DNA of 64,000 nt from Flavimobilis soli (GCF_002564025.1 NZ_PDJH01000001.1:1922001-1986000); one strand, 5' to 3'; counted from the first letter of the stretch, positions 7,804 through 21,406 are shown. Notes: generated by a model from the sequence alone, not told the origin. Numbers and translations: made by a program.

Positions 7804-8886
7804 GTGAACGACCACGTGCGCCTGCGTCCCCAGATCGATGCCCTCCCGGCCTACGTCCCCGGGGCCCGCCCGAGCGGCTCGGCCTTCAAGCTGTCGTCGA
7901 ACGAGAACCCGTTCCCGACGCCGCCGTCGATCGTCGCCGCGATCATCGACGCCGCGCAGGAGACCAACCGGTACCCGGACATGTACGCGACGGAGCTGAC
8001 GGCGGCCATCGCGCAGCACGTCGGCGTCGACGCCGACCAGGTCGTCGTCGGCAACGGCTCGGTCGCCGTGCTCTCCCACATCCTTCAGGCGGTCGTGAAC
8101 CCGGGTGACGAGGTGATCTTCGGGTGGCGCTCGTTCGAGGCGTACCCGATCGCGGTCTCCGTTGCGGGCGGCGTCTCGGTCCCCGTCCCGCTCCTCGACG
8201 GTGCCGACGACGGCGGTGCCTCGGCCGGCCGGCTCGACCTGCCCGCGATGGCCGACGCGATCACCGAGCGCACGAAGGTCGTCCTCGTCTGCACGCCGAA
8301 CAACCCGACGGGCCCCGTCGTCCACGCCGACGAGCTCGACGCGTTCCTCGCCCGCGTCCCGAGCGACGTCCTCGTCGTGATCGACGAGGCGTACCTCGAG
8401 TTCGTCCGCGACCCGCAGGCGCCCGACGCGCTCGCGGTGTTCGCGCAGCGCCCTAACGTCGTCGTGCTGCGGACCTTCTCGAAGGCCTACGGCCTCGCCG
8501 GCCTGCGCGTCGGCTACGTCATCGCGCGCAAGCGCCTCGCGGACGGGATCCGCGCGGCGGCGACCCCGTTCGGGGTCTCGCACGTCGCGCAGCAGGCCGC
8601 GCTCGCCGCGCTGCGCGTCACGGATGAGCTCGAGGAGCGTGTCGAGGCGCTCGTCGCCGAGCGCACGCGGCTCGTCGACGGCCTGCGCGAGCAGGGCTGG
8701 GACGTGCCGCAGGCGGAGGCCAACTTCGTGTGGCTCCCGCTCGGCGACCGCACCGCGACGTGCGCCGCGGAGGCCGCCGCCGCGGGCGTCGTCGTGCGCC
8801 CGTTCGCGGGCGAGGGCATCCGTGTCAGCGTCGGCGAGGCCGAGGCGACCGACCTGTTCCTCAAGGTCGCCGCGACCTGGCGCTGA
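7804..8886 (+). CDS. pat: Aromatic amino acid (phenylalanine) aminotransferase, HisC-like
   Basis: 360 residues; fold-type I PLP aminotransferase of the HisC branch. The N-terminus (VRLRPQIDALPAYVPG) and the block GDEVIFGWRSFEAYPI match mycobacterial Pat (Rv3772) rather than HisC proper. Other landmarks are KLSSNENPF, CTPNNPTGP, VIDEAYLEF and the lysine motif RTFSKAYGLAGLRVGY that forms the Schiff base with PLP. I chose the GTG at 7804 because GATGCT ends seven bases before it (leaderless pattern) and it matches the family length; an in-frame ATG at 7792 is the alternative. It transaminates aromatic or branched oxo-acids, which fits the 2-oxoacid dehydrogenase operon directly downstream. Confidence 0.88.
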   Translation: MNDHVRLRPQIDALPAYVPGARPSGSAFKLSSNENPFPTPPSIVAAIIDAAQETNRYPDMYATELTAAIAQHVGVDADQVVVGNGSVAVLSHILQAVVNPGDEVIFGWRSFEAYPIAVSVAGGVSVPVPLLDGADDGGASAGRLDLPAMADAITERTKVVLVCTPNNPTGPVVHADELDAFLARVPSDVLVVIDEAYLEFVRDPQAPDALAVFAQRPNVVVLRTFSKAYGLAGLRVGYVIARKRLADGIRAAATPFGVSHVAQQAALAALRVTDELEERVEALVAERTRLVDGLREQGWDVPQAEANFVWLPLGDRTATCAAEAAAAGVVVRPFAGEGIRVSVGEAEATDLFLKVAATWR

Positions 8887-8921
8887 CGCCGCGGGCGCGA
8901 ACTCGCAGGCCTCACGCAAGG

Positions 8922-8940
8922 CTTGTGGGGTTCCCACAAG
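8922..8940. promoter_or_regulatory. Perfect inverted repeat upstream of the 2-oxoacid dehydrogenase operon
   Basis: CTTGTGGG-GTT-CCCACAAG, eight-base arms with a three-base centre, 150 bases before the E1alpha start. It has no U-run on either strand, so an operator is more likely than a terminator for pat. Confidence 0.45.
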
Positions 8941-8994
8941 AAAGACCGGGTGATTCCGGGTCTCTGCCCGCATGGTTTGGTGCAGACCCCCTGC

Positions 8995-9019
8995 TTACGC
9001 TGGCGTAGGTTACGCAACC
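8995..9019. promoter_or_regulatory. Nested palindromes before E1alpha, candidate operator/promoter
   Basis: Overlapping symmetries: TACGC-TG-GCGTA (8996-9007), GCGTA-GGT-TACGC (9003-9015) and GGTT-ACGC-AACC (9008-9019), with TTACGC repeated 15 bases apart. TAGGTT at 9006-9011 could be a -10. This looks like a multi-site operator of a metabolite-responsive regulator that is not encoded nearby. Confidence 0.4.
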
Positions 9020-9089
9020 GTAGCCGCCTGCCGCGGCCCCCCGCGGCACGGCACCAGCGGCCTCGTGGCTGCAGAGCCCCGGGAGTGAC

Positions 9090-10232
9090 TTGAGCGACGA
9101 CGTGACCCGGTTGACGGACGACGACGACCTCGTACGCCTCGTGAACCACGAGGGCGAGCGGACGACCGACGCTCGCTGGGACGCGTACCGCGCCCGCGCT
9201 GCGCACCTGTCCCTCTCCGACGTCCGCGACATGTACCGCGACATGACCCTCGTCCGCGCCTTCGACGACGAGGCCACCTCGTTGCAGCGCCAGGGCGAGC
9301 TCGGCCTGTGGGCGCAGAGCCTCGGGCAGGAGGCCGCGCAGATCGGCTCCGGCCGCGCTCTCGCCCCGCAGGACTACGTCTTCCCGTCGTACCGCGAGCA
9401 CGGCGTCGCGCACACGCGCGGCGTCGACCTCGCGCAGATCCTGCACCTGTTCCGCGGCATCGACCACGGCGGCTGGGACGCGCAGGCGCACGGCTTCCAG
9501 AACTACACGCTCGTGATCGGCGCGCACACCCTGCACGCGACCGGCTACGCGATGGGCGTCCAGCGTGACGGCCTCGTCGGCACGGGCGACCCGACGCGGG
9601 ACATGGCCGTCGTCACCTACTTCGGCGACGGCGCCACGAGCCAGGGCGACGTCAACGAGTCGCTCGTCTTCGCGTCCGTGAACCAGGCCCCGCTCGTCAT
9701 GTTCTGCCAGAACAACCAGTGGGCCATCTCCGAGCCGAACGCCCGACAGTTCCGCGTGCCCGTCGGGCGCCGCGGCGAGGGCTTCGGGGTGCCCGGCGTC
9801 CGCGTCGACGGCAACGACGTCCTCGCGTGCTACGCCGTCATGCAGGAGGCGCTCGAGCGCGCCCGGTCGGGCGGTGGCCCCACGCTCGTCGAGGCGTTCA
9901 CGTACCGCATGGGCGCGCACACGACGTCGGACGACCCCACGCGCTACCGCACCCGCGAGGAGGAGCAGTTCTGGCGCGACCGCGACCCGATCGACCGCGT
10001 CGAGCGCCTGCTGCGCCGCGAGGGCGCGTGGGAGGACGCGTGGGCCGAGCAGGTCGCCGCCGAGGCAGCCGAGCTGGGCGCGCGCGTCCGCGAGCACGTG
10101 CGCGCGCTCGGCCGCCCGGTGTCGTCCTCGATGTTCGACGACGTCTACGCGACCGAGCACGCCCAGGTCACCCACGAGCGCCACCAGTTCGAGACGTACG
10201 AGGCCGGCTTCGCCGACGGAGGTGCACGATGA
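9090..10232 (+). CDS. bkdA: 2-oxoacid dehydrogenase E1 alpha subunit (branched-chain or pyruvate)
   Basis: 380 residues. Binds thiamine diphosphate and, with the beta subunit, decarboxylates a 2-oxoacid and acylates the E2 lipoyl group. The ThDP motif runs from GDGATSQGDVNES to FCQNNQWAI, the GDG...NN spacing expected for the family; EAFTYRMGAHTTSDDPTRYR is the conserved phosphorylation-loop region of heterotetrameric E1s. The start is TTG at 9090, chosen because GGGAG lies directly upstream and no other in-frame start fits. Stop and next ATG overlap (ATGA). The set of three genes without E3 resembles mycobacterial bkdABC (Rv2497c-2495c); pyruvate specificity cannot be excluded. Confidence 0.9.
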   Translation: MSDDVTRLTDDDDLVRLVNHEGERTTDARWDAYRARAAHLSLSDVRDMYRDMTLVRAFDDEATSLQRQGELGLWAQSLGQEAAQIGSGRALAPQDYVFPSYREHGVAHTRGVDLAQILHLFRGIDHGGWDAQAHGFQNYTLVIGAHTLHATGYAMGVQRDGLVGTGDPTRDMAVVTYFGDGATSQGDVNESLVFASVNQAPLVMFCQNNQWAISEPNARQFRVPVGRRGEGFGVPGVRVDGNDVLACYAVMQEALERARSGGGPTLVEAFTYRMGAHTTSDDPTRYRTREEEQFWRDRDPIDRVERLLRREGAWEDAWAEQVAAEAAELGARVREHVRALGRPVSSSMFDDVYATEHAQVTHERHQFETYEAGFADGGAR

Positions 10233-11299
10233 CGAGCACGACGACCCGCCCCGGCACGACGCCCGCCGTCGCGCCCTACCCTTCGGGCCCGACGACGATG
10301 ACGCTCGGCAAGGCGATCAACACCGGCCTGCGCCAGGCGCTCGCCGAGGATCCGAAGGTCCTGCTCATGGGCGAGGACATCGGCCGTCTCGGCGGCGTCT
10401 TCCGCGTGACCGACGGCCTGCAGGCCGAGTTCGGCGCCGACCGCGTCGTCGACACGCCGCTCGCAGAGTCGGGCATCGTGGGCACCGCGATCGGCCTCGC
10501 GCTGCGCGGCTACCGCCCGGTCGTCGAGATCCAGTTCGACGGGTTCGTCTTCCCCGCGTTCAACCAGATCACGACGCAGCTCGCGAAGATGCGCTACCGC
10601 ACGAAGGGCCGCACCGAGCTGCCCGTCGTCATCCGCGTGCCCTACGGCGGCGGCATCGGCGCGATCGAGCACCACTCGGAGAGCCCCGAGGCGCTGTTCG
10701 CGCACACCGCCGGCCTGCGCGTCGTCTCGCCGTCGAACCCTGCGGACGCCTACCGGATGATGCGCGAGGCGATCGCGAGCCCCGACCCGGTGCTGTTCTT
10801 CGAGCCGAAGGGCGCCTACTGGGACAAGGCGTCGGTCGACGTCGTCCCGTTCGCCGTCGGGCCCGACGCCCAGCCGGCGTCGCTCGGCGCCGAGACGCTC
10901 AACCGCGCGGTCGTCGCACGTCCGGGCACGGAGGCGACCGTCGTCGCGTACGGCCCGTCCGTCCATGTCGCGCTCAAGGCCGCCGAGGCGGCCGCGGCGG
11001 AGGGCACGAGCCTCGAGGTGATCGACCTGCGCACCGTCTCGCCGATCGACTTCGCGACGGTCGTCGAGTCGGTGCGTCGCACGGGCCGCTGCATCGTCGT
11101 CCACGAGGCGCCGGTGTTCCACGGCACGGGCGCGGAGGTCGCGGCACGTGTGACGGAGGAGTGCTTCTACTCGCTCGAGGCCCCGGTCCTGCGGGTCGGC
11201 GGCTTCCACACCCCGTACCCCGTGTCGAAGATCGAGCACGACTACCTGCCGGGCCTCGACCGCGTCCTCGACGCCGTCGACCGCGCCCTGGCCTTCTGA
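10229..11299 (+). CDS. bkdB: 2-oxoacid dehydrogenase E1 beta subunit
   Basis: 356 residues, transketolase-like beta chain that completes the ThDP site. Visible family blocks are LLMGEDIGRLGGVFRVTDG, DTPLAESGIVGTAIGLALRG, PYGGGIGAIEHHSESPEALF and the C-terminal domain VIDLRTVSPIDF with HEAPVFHGTGAEVA. The ATG at 10229 overlaps the alpha-subunit stop (ATGA) and has GGAGGTG nine bases upstream, so translation is coupled in 1:1 ratio. About 20 Thr/Pro-rich residues precede the conserved domain, a little longer than usual. It forms an alpha2beta2 E1 with the preceding gene product. Confidence 0.93.
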   Translation: MTSTTTRPGTTPAVAPYPSGPTTMTLGKAINTGLRQALAEDPKVLLMGEDIGRLGGVFRVTDGLQAEFGADRVVDTPLAESGIVGTAIGLALRGYRPVVEIQFDGFVFPAFNQITTQLAKMRYRTKGRTELPVVIRVPYGGGIGAIEHHSESPEALFAHTAGLRVVSPSNPADAYRMMREAIASPDPVLFFEPKGAYWDKASVDVVPFAVGPDAQPASLGAETLNRAVVARPGTEATVVAYGPSVHVALKAAEAAAAEGTSLEVIDLRTVSPIDFATVVESVRRTGRCIVVHEAPVFHGTGAEVAARVTEECFYSLEAPVLRVGGFHTPYPVSKIEHDYLPGLDRVLDAVDRALAF

Positions 11300-11309
11300 G
11301 GAGACGTCG

Positions 11310-12725
11310 ATGCCCACCTTCCAGCAGTTCCTCCTGCCCGACGCCGGTGAGGGCCTGACCGAGGCCGAGATCGTGCAGTGGCACGTCAAGGTCGGCGACG
11401 AGGTCACCGTCAACCAGACGATCGTCGAGATCGAGACGGCGAAGAGCCTCGTCGAGCTGCCGAGCCCGTACACGGGGGTCGTCGCGGAGATCCTTGCGCC
11501 CGAGGGCACGACGGTCGAGGTCGGTAAGCCGATCGTCGTCGTCGACACGGACCCGGGCGGCGCCCCTGCGGGCGACGCCCAGGTGCCCGTGGTCGACGCC
11601 GCGACCGCGCCGGCAGCGGACGCCGCCCCCGGCGGGGGAGCGGTGCTCGTGGGCTACGGGGTGAGCGAGCAGGGGTCGCGACGTCGTCCCCGCGCCTCGG
11701 CTGCGCCCGTCGCAGCCGCGCCGGCTGCGAGCTCCGCCGCGCCTCCGGCGCCGACCGCCGTCGTGCAGAACCCCGCGCCCGGCGCACCCGCGGCGCGTCC
11801 CGAGCCCGCGGCCCACGCGGGCCGCGTGCTCGCCAAGCCGCCGGTCCGCAAGCTCGCCCGCGACCTCGGCGTCGACCTCGGGAGCGTCGTGCCGACGGGC
11901 CCGGGCGAGATCGTCACCCGGGAGGACGTCCTCGAGTTCGCGAGCCGAGCCGAGGGCCGCTCCCTCGCGACGTACCCGGGCGACGACGAGCCGTGGGAGG
12001 CCGAGGGTGCCCTCGTCGCCGAGGGCCGCCAGACGCGCGTCCCCGTGAAGTCGGTGCGCAAGCGGACCGCCGAGGCGATGGTCGCGAGCGCCTTCACCGC
12101 GCCTCACGTGACCGTGTTCCACACGGTCGACGTGACGCGCACGATGAAGATGGTCGCTCGCCTGCGCGAGGAGCGGGAGTTCCGCGACATCCGTGTGACG
12201 CCGCTGCTCATCACGGCCAAGGCGTTGCTCATCGCGGTCAACCGCCACCCGGAGATCAACGCGAGCTGGGACGAGGCCGCTCAGGAGATCGTCTACAAGC
12301 ACTACGTGAACCTCGGCATCGCTGCGGCGACGCCGCGCGGCCTCATGGTGCCGAACATCAAGGACGCGCACCGCATGACGCTCAAGGAGCTCGCGCAGGG
12401 GCTGTCCGACCTCACGGCGACGGCTCGCGCCGGCAAGACGACGCCGACCGACATGTCCGACGGCACGATCACGATCACGAACGTGGGAGTGTTCGGCATC
12501 GACACCGGTACGCCGATCCTCAACCCGGGCGAGGCCGCGATCCTCGCGTTCGGCGCGATCCGTGAGCAGCCGTGGGTGCACAAGGGCAAGATCAAGAAGC
12601 GCTGGGTCACGCAGCTCGCCCTGAGCGTGGACCACCGCCTGGTCGACGGCGAGCTCGCGAGCCGGGTGCTCGCGGATGTCGCGACGATCCTGCACGAGCC
12701 CGCGCAGGCGCTCGTGTGGGCGTGA
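11310..12725 (+). CDS. bkdC: Dihydrolipoamide acyltransferase E2
   Basis: 471 residues. Residues 1-80 are a single lipoyl domain with the modified lysine in EIETAKSLVE (Lys45). A long Ala/Pro-rich flexible linker follows (about 85-165), then a peripheral-subunit-binding domain (VRKLARDLGVDLGSVVPTG, about 175-210) and the catalytic acyltransferase core ending in LSVDHRLVDGELAS, whose His and Asp form the active site. Ten bases separate it from the E1beta stop, with GGAGA as ribosome binding site. One lipoyl domain favours a branched-chain-type complex. No lipoamide dehydrogenase follows, so E3 must be supplied from elsewhere. A strong terminator lies 62 bases downstream. Confidence 0.93.
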   Translation: MPTFQQFLLPDAGEGLTEAEIVQWHVKVGDEVTVNQTIVEIETAKSLVELPSPYTGVVAEILAPEGTTVEVGKPIVVVDTDPGGAPAGDAQVPVVDAATAPAADAAPGGGAVLVGYGVSEQGSRRRPRASAAPVAAAPAASSAAPPAPTAVVQNPAPGAPAARPEPAAHAGRVLAKPPVRKLARDLGVDLGSVVPTGPGEIVTREDVLEFASRAEGRSLATYPGDDEPWEAEGALVAEGRQTRVPVKSVRKRTAEAMVASAFTAPHVTVFHTVDVTRTMKMVARLREEREFRDIRVTPLLITAKALLIAVNRHPEINASWDEAAQEIVYKHYVNLGIAAATPRGLMVPNIKDAHRMTLKELAQGLSDLTATARAGKTTPTDMSDGTITITNVGVFGIDTGTPILNPGEAAILAFGAIREQPWVHKGKIKKRWVTQLALSVDHRLVDGELASRVLADVATILHEPAQALVWA

Positions 12726-12787
12726 GCCGCTGGGGCTGAGGGGCCCGAGGCGCAGCCCGCGCGAGGCGGGAGCGACCCGATACGCAA

Positions 12788-12827
12788 GAGAGCGCACCGA
12801 CCGTCGCGAGACGGTGGGTGCGCTCTC
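12788..12827. terminator. Bidirectional intrinsic terminator
   Basis: 18-base arms (12788-12805 and 12810-12827) with one mismatch around a GCGA tetraloop, placed between the convergent E2 and YgjV-like genes, so it can serve both. Confidence 0.75.
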
Positions 12828-12891
12828 CTGCATCCGGGGGCGTCGGGGCTTCAGGGGCAAGGAGGCGACGCGGCTCCCCGGGAAGGACGGG

Positions 12892-13524
12892 TCAGGCCGC
12901 AACCTCGAGGGTGTACGTGTCGGCAGCCGGGTCGTACCGGAAGCCGAGGGCCTCGTAGTAGGTGCCCGCGTTGTCCTTGACGCCAGGGCGGGAGACGACG
13001 CGGCGGAAACCGCGCTCGGAGAGCAGGCCGGACCGGCGGAAGACGAACTCGCCGGGCGTGAAGTCGCGGTAGCGGGGCACGACGTAGTCGAGCTTGATGT
13101 TCGCGACGCCGTCGGACGGCTCGTCGAGGATCACGTAGCCGACGGTCTCGTCGCCGAGGAGGACGAGGTATGCCTCGCCGGAGGACGTCGCGTCGGCGAC
13201 GTCGAAGCCGGGGTTGAGCGCCGCGATGTCGTCGGCGTGCCGGGTGAGCTGACGCACGAGGTACGGCGCGTTCGTGGCCGTCGGCACGACGTCGTACGAG
13301 GCTTCGGAGTGGCGCTCGGCGAGCAGCTTGCGGAGCTGGACGATGTTGATGACGGCGAGCACGACGTTGAGCCCGACCATCGGCCACACGGAGAACGCGA
13401 AGTTGTAGCCGATGTGGATGAAGCATCCGATGAGGTTGAAGATGCGCAGTCGCAGGATGCGGGTCTGCATGAGGGACCAGACGAGGATCGCGGAGCCGAT
13501 CCATCCGATGATCTCTAGATACAT
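12892..13524 (-). CDS. YgjV-like inner membrane protein with GNAT-like C-terminal half
   Basis: 210 residues. The first 70 contain three closely spaced hydrophobic helices starting directly at the initiator (MYLEIIGWIGSAILVWSL), with GCFIHIGYNF and NVVLAVINIVQLRKLL, a layout that resembles the YgjV inner membrane protein family. Residues about 80-205 are soluble and have the alternating pattern of an N-acetyltransferase-like fold (AYLVLLGDETVGYVIL, then FRRVVSRPGV, YYEALGFRYD), although no clear acetyl-CoA loop is visible. It diverges from the GH13 gene and converges on the E2 gene. A role in sensing or small-molecule transfer at the membrane is only a guess. Confidence 0.7.
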   Translation of the reverse strand: MYLEIIGWIGSAILVWSLMQTRILRLRIFNLIGCFIHIGYNFAFSVWPMVGLNVVLAVINIVQLRKLLAERHSEASYDVVPTATNAPYLVRQLTRHADDIAALNPGFDVADATSSGEAYLVLLGDETVGYVILDEPSDGVANIKLDYVVPRYRDFTPGEFVFRRSGLLSERGFRRVVSRPGVKDNAGTYYEALGFRYDPAADTYTLEVAA

Positions 13525-13685
13525 GGCGGGGTTCCCCAGGGTCACGGCACGAAGCCGGGGCCAGCGCCTGTGCTGGCGGGGACCATGGTAGCGAGGCCGG
13601 GGCCGCCTTGGAGTCGAATCGTTCCGATGCCACAATGGGCCGGGCGGCGCGAGCCGCCTGAACCGCACCTGAAGGAGCCCACCGC

Positions 13686-15452
13686 ATGACCGCCGCCGAC
13701 GAGTCCGTCCTCATCACGACCGAGCGGGCGGGCCTGCCCGCCGAGCGCGGGTGGTGGCGCAAGGCGGTCGTCTACCAGATCTACCCCCGCTCGTTCGCCG
13801 ACTCCAACGGTGACGGCATGGGCGACATCCGCGGCATCATCGAGCACCTCGACCACATCGAGAAGCTCGGCGTCGACGTCGTGTGGCTCTCGCCGGTGTA
13901 CCGCTCCCCGCAGGACGACAACGGCTACGACATCAGCGACTACCAGGACATCGACCCGATGTTCGGCACGCTCGCGGACATCGACGAGCTCATCGCGGGG
14001 CTGCACGCGCGCGGCATCCGCCTCGTGATGGACCTCGTCGTCAACCACACGAGCGACGAGCACCCGTGGTTCGAGGCGTCCCGCTCGAGCAAGGACGACC
14101 CGAAGCGCGACTGGTACGTGTGGCGCCCGGCGCGCCCCGGCACGGTCCCGGGGGAGCCCGGCGCGGAGCCGAACAACTGGGGCTCCATCTTCTCGGGGCC
14201 GGCGTGGGAGTACGACGAGCGCACGGGCGAGTACTACCTGCACCTGTTCACGCGGAAGCAGCCGGACCTCAACTGGGAGAACCCCGAGGTGCGCCGCGCG
14301 GTCCACGACATGATGCGCTGGTGGGTCGCTCGTGGCGTCGACGGGTTCCGCATGGACGTCATCAACTTCATCTCCAAGGTCGACGGCCTGCCCGACGGCG
14401 AGGTGCACGAGGGTGCGCTGTACGGCAACGGCTTCCCGTTCTTCGCGGGCGGCCCGCGTCTCGACGAGTTCCTCGCGGAGATCAACCGTGAGGTGTTCGG
14501 CGACGACGAGGAGGCGGCTCGGTTCCTGACGGTCGGGGAGATGCCGGGCTCGACGGTCGAGCAGGCGCAGGTCTACACGGACCCGGCGCGCCGCGAGGTC
14601 GACATGATCTTCCAGTTCGAGCACATGGAGGTCGACGAGGGCCCGGGCGGCAAGTTCGACCCGCGCCCGATCCACCTGCCGGAGCTCAAGCGGTCGCTCG
14701 CGCGGTGGCAGGACGGTCTCGCGGAGAACGGCTGGAACAGCCTGTACTGGTCGAATCACGACCGTCCGCGCGCGGTGTCACGCTTCGGCGACGACTCCGA
14801 CGAGCACCGCGAGGTCTCGGCGAAGGCGCTCGGCACGGTGCTGCACCTGATGCGCGGGACGCCGTACGTCTACCAGGGCGAGGAGCTCGGGATGACGAAC
14901 ACGGTGCTCGAGCGCATCGAGGACTTCCGTGACGTCGAGTCGCTCAACTACTACCGGGAGGCGACGGAGGTCCGCGGCCTGGCCCCGGCCGACGTGCTGC
15001 CGGCACTCGCGTACGCGGGCCGCGACAACTCGCGCACGCCGGTGCAGTGGGACGACTCGCCGAACGCGGGCTTCACGACCGCGGAGCCGTGGATCGCGGT
15101 GACCCCGAACTACCGGACGGTCAACGCGGCGGCTCAGGTCGACGACCCGACGTCGGTGTTCTCGCACTACCGCGAGCTCGTGCGGCTGCGCCACGAGCTG
15201 CCGATCGTCGCGGACGGCACGCTCACGATGCACCTCCTGGACGACGAGCAGGTGTTCGCGTACTCCCGTGATCTCGGGGACGAGGGCCTGCTGGTGCTCG
15301 CGAACCTGTCGGGCCGCCCGGCCCGCGTGGACGCGACCGCGCTCGGTTGGACGGAGGGGGAGGTCCTCCTGACCAACCTGCCCGACGCCGTCCCGAGCCT
15401 GGGCGCCGACGTCACGCTGCGCCCGTGGGAGGCGGTGGTCTGGCGGCGGTGA
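13686..15452 (+). CDS. GH13 alpha-glucosidase / oligo-1,6-glucosidase
   Basis: 588 residues, cytoplasmic (no signal peptide). It hydrolyses terminal alpha-glucosidic bonds of malto- or isomalto-oligosaccharides or sucrose. GH13 regions: YQIYPRSFADSNGDGMGD near the N-terminus, DLVVNHTSDEHPWF at about 116-129, GFRMDVINF with nucleophile Asp224, TVGEMPG with acid/base Glu285, and WSNHDRPR with Asp359. The QPDLNWENP motif and length match the GH13 subfamily that includes MalL, trehalose-6-phosphate hydrolase and sucrose hydrolases, so the linkage is not settled. The ATG has AAGGAG eight bases upstream. No sugar transporter is adjacent. A perfect-stem terminator follows at once. Confidence 0.92.
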   Translation: MTAADESVLITTERAGLPAERGWWRKAVVYQIYPRSFADSNGDGMGDIRGIIEHLDHIEKLGVDVVWLSPVYRSPQDDNGYDISDYQDIDPMFGTLADIDELIAGLHARGIRLVMDLVVNHTSDEHPWFEASRSSKDDPKRDWYVWRPARPGTVPGEPGAEPNNWGSIFSGPAWEYDERTGEYYLHLFTRKQPDLNWENPEVRRAVHDMMRWWVARGVDGFRMDVINFISKVDGLPDGEVHEGALYGNGFPFFAGGPRLDEFLAEINREVFGDDEEAARFLTVGEMPGSTVEQAQVYTDPARREVDMIFQFEHMEVDEGPGGKFDPRPIHLPELKRSLARWQDGLAENGWNSLYWSNHDRPRAVSRFGDDSDEHREVSAKALGTVLHLMRGTPYVYQGEELGMTNTVLERIEDFRDVESLNYYREATEVRGLAPADVLPALAYAGRDNSRTPVQWDDSPNAGFTTAEPWIAVTPNYRTVNAAAQVDDPTSVFSHYRELVRLRHELPIVADGTLTMHLLDDEQVFAYSRDLGDEGLLVLANLSGRPARVDATALGWTEGEVLLTNLPDAVPSLGADVTLRPWEAVVWRR

Positions 15453-15462
15453 CGCTGGATGA

Positions 15463-15499
15463 CAGGCGGGGTCGGGCGCGGTGCGCCCGACCCCGCCTG
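15463..15499 (+). terminator. Intrinsic terminator after the GH13 gene
   Basis: Perfect 17-base arms (15463-15479, 15483-15499) around a GGT loop, eleven bases after the stop codon. It also insulates the rrn promoters from read-through. Confidence 0.8.
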
Positions 15500-15522
15500 C
15501 GTTCTCCGGTCAGAGACCTGGC

Positions 15523-15542
15523 ACGGTGACGGGGGTCACCGT
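15523..15542. promoter_or_regulatory. Palindrome just upstream of rrn promoter P1
   Basis: ACGGTGAC-GGGG-GTCACCGT, eight-base arms, ending eight bases before the P1 -35. It may be an activator or repressor site for rRNA synthesis; the binding protein is unknown. Confidence 0.4.
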
Positions 15543-15550
15543 TCAGGGAT

Positions 15551-15580
15551 TTGACCAGCGTCGCGACGCCCCCGTAATGT
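15551..15580 (+). promoter_or_regulatory. rrn promoter P1
   Basis: -35 TTGACC (15551-15556), 18-base spacer, -10 TAATGT (15575-15580). Transcription would start near 15587, about 475 bases before mature 16S. Confidence 0.6.
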
Positions 15581-15667
15581 CTTCCAGGTCAGCCCAGCAG
15601 GGAGGAACGGACACGGAGCTCACGCTCTGGAGGCCGGTCCCGCGGGAAGACTCCCCAGAACCAGCGA

Positions 15668-15697
15668 TTCGCGGTGAGAGCCGCGTTGAGGTAGTGT
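15668..15697 (+). promoter_or_regulatory. Possible rrn promoter P2
   Basis: TTCGCG (15668-15673), 18-base spacer, TAGTGT (15692-15697). The -35 is weak, so this is less certain than P1. Confidence 0.3.
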
Positions 15698-15754
15698 TCT
15701 GGACCGGCCCACCAGCCGATCCCCTCCGAATCCCCGGTCCAACCGGGATGCGGG

Positions 15755-15784
15755 TTGGACACGGCGGGATGGATCGGGTAAGTT
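15755..15784 (+). promoter_or_regulatory. Possible rrn promoter P3
   Basis: TTGGAC (15755-15760), 18-base spacer, TAAGTT (15779-15784). Same spacer as P1; tandem promoters are usual for rrn operons. Confidence 0.45.
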
Positions 15785-15837
15785 TGAACGGTTGCCTCCG
15801 AGCCGCCCGGAAGGGTTGGTGGGGATGCGCGTCTGTT

Positions 15838-15862
15838 CCTTGAGAACTCAACAGTGTGCTTG
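15838..15862 (+). other. 16S pre-rRNA processing stem, 5' arm / antitermination-like box
   Basis: The 25 bases containing TTGAGAACTCAACAGTG pair, with four mismatches, with 17798-17822 in the spacer, so the two arms bracket 16S as an RNase III type stem. The motif TTGAGAACT also recurs before 23S at 17958-17966. Confidence 0.65.
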
Positions 15863-16062
15863 ATAGTCAATGCCAAATATCCCTGTCGGGTGGCTTGGTC
15901 TGGTCCTTCCTGGGCTGGGTCGGGTTGCTCGTAGAGGATTCCTTTGGATAATGGATTGAAAACGCAAGTTTTCGATCTTGATGCCAGTTTTATTCAGGCT
16001 GTCCTTCGGGGTGGTCTGCTTCGTATGGTTGTTAACCGGGTTCGCCTGGTTGGCGTCAAACA

Positions 16063-21148
<5,086 letters not shown>

Positions 21149-21211
21149 CAAATTTGTGCTACGCGTCCACTGTGCGGTTCCCGAGATACCAGCGACGGAT
21201 ATCTCCATAGA

Positions 21212-21330
21212 GTTACGGCGGTCATAGCGAGAGGGAAACGCCCGGTCCCATTCCGAACCCGGAAGCTAAGCCTCTCAGCGCCGATGGTACTGCCCTGGAG
21301 ACGGGGTGGGAGAGTAGGACGCCGCCGGAC
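21212..21330 (+). rRNA. rrf: 5S ribosomal RNA
   Basis: About 118 bases beginning GTTACGGCGGTCATAGCG and ending GACGCCGCCGGAC. Contains the conserved CCGAACCCGGAAGCTAAG and the 5'/3' helix I pairing CGGCGG with CCGCCG. It lies 63 bases after 23S and is followed by the operon terminator. Confidence 0.95.
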
Positions 21331-21339
21331 AACCATTCA

Positions 21340-21373
21340 CCAAAGGCCCACCCCGCACGGGGTGGGCCTTTGG
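21340..21373 (+). terminator. rrn operon terminator
   Basis: Perfect 15-base arms (21340-21354, 21359-21373) around GCAC, with CCTTT in the right arm, nine bases after 5S. Confidence 0.85.
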
Positions 21374-21394
21374 CGTACCCCGACAACACCGGCC

Positions 21395-21400
21395 TAGGCT
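21395..21400 (+). promoter_or_regulatory. -10 element, leaderless start at 21407
   Basis: TAGGCT ends six bases before the GTG at 21407; no Shine-Dalgarno sequence. The promoter sits right behind the rrn terminator. Confidence 0.5.
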
Positions 21401-21406
21401 GAAGAC

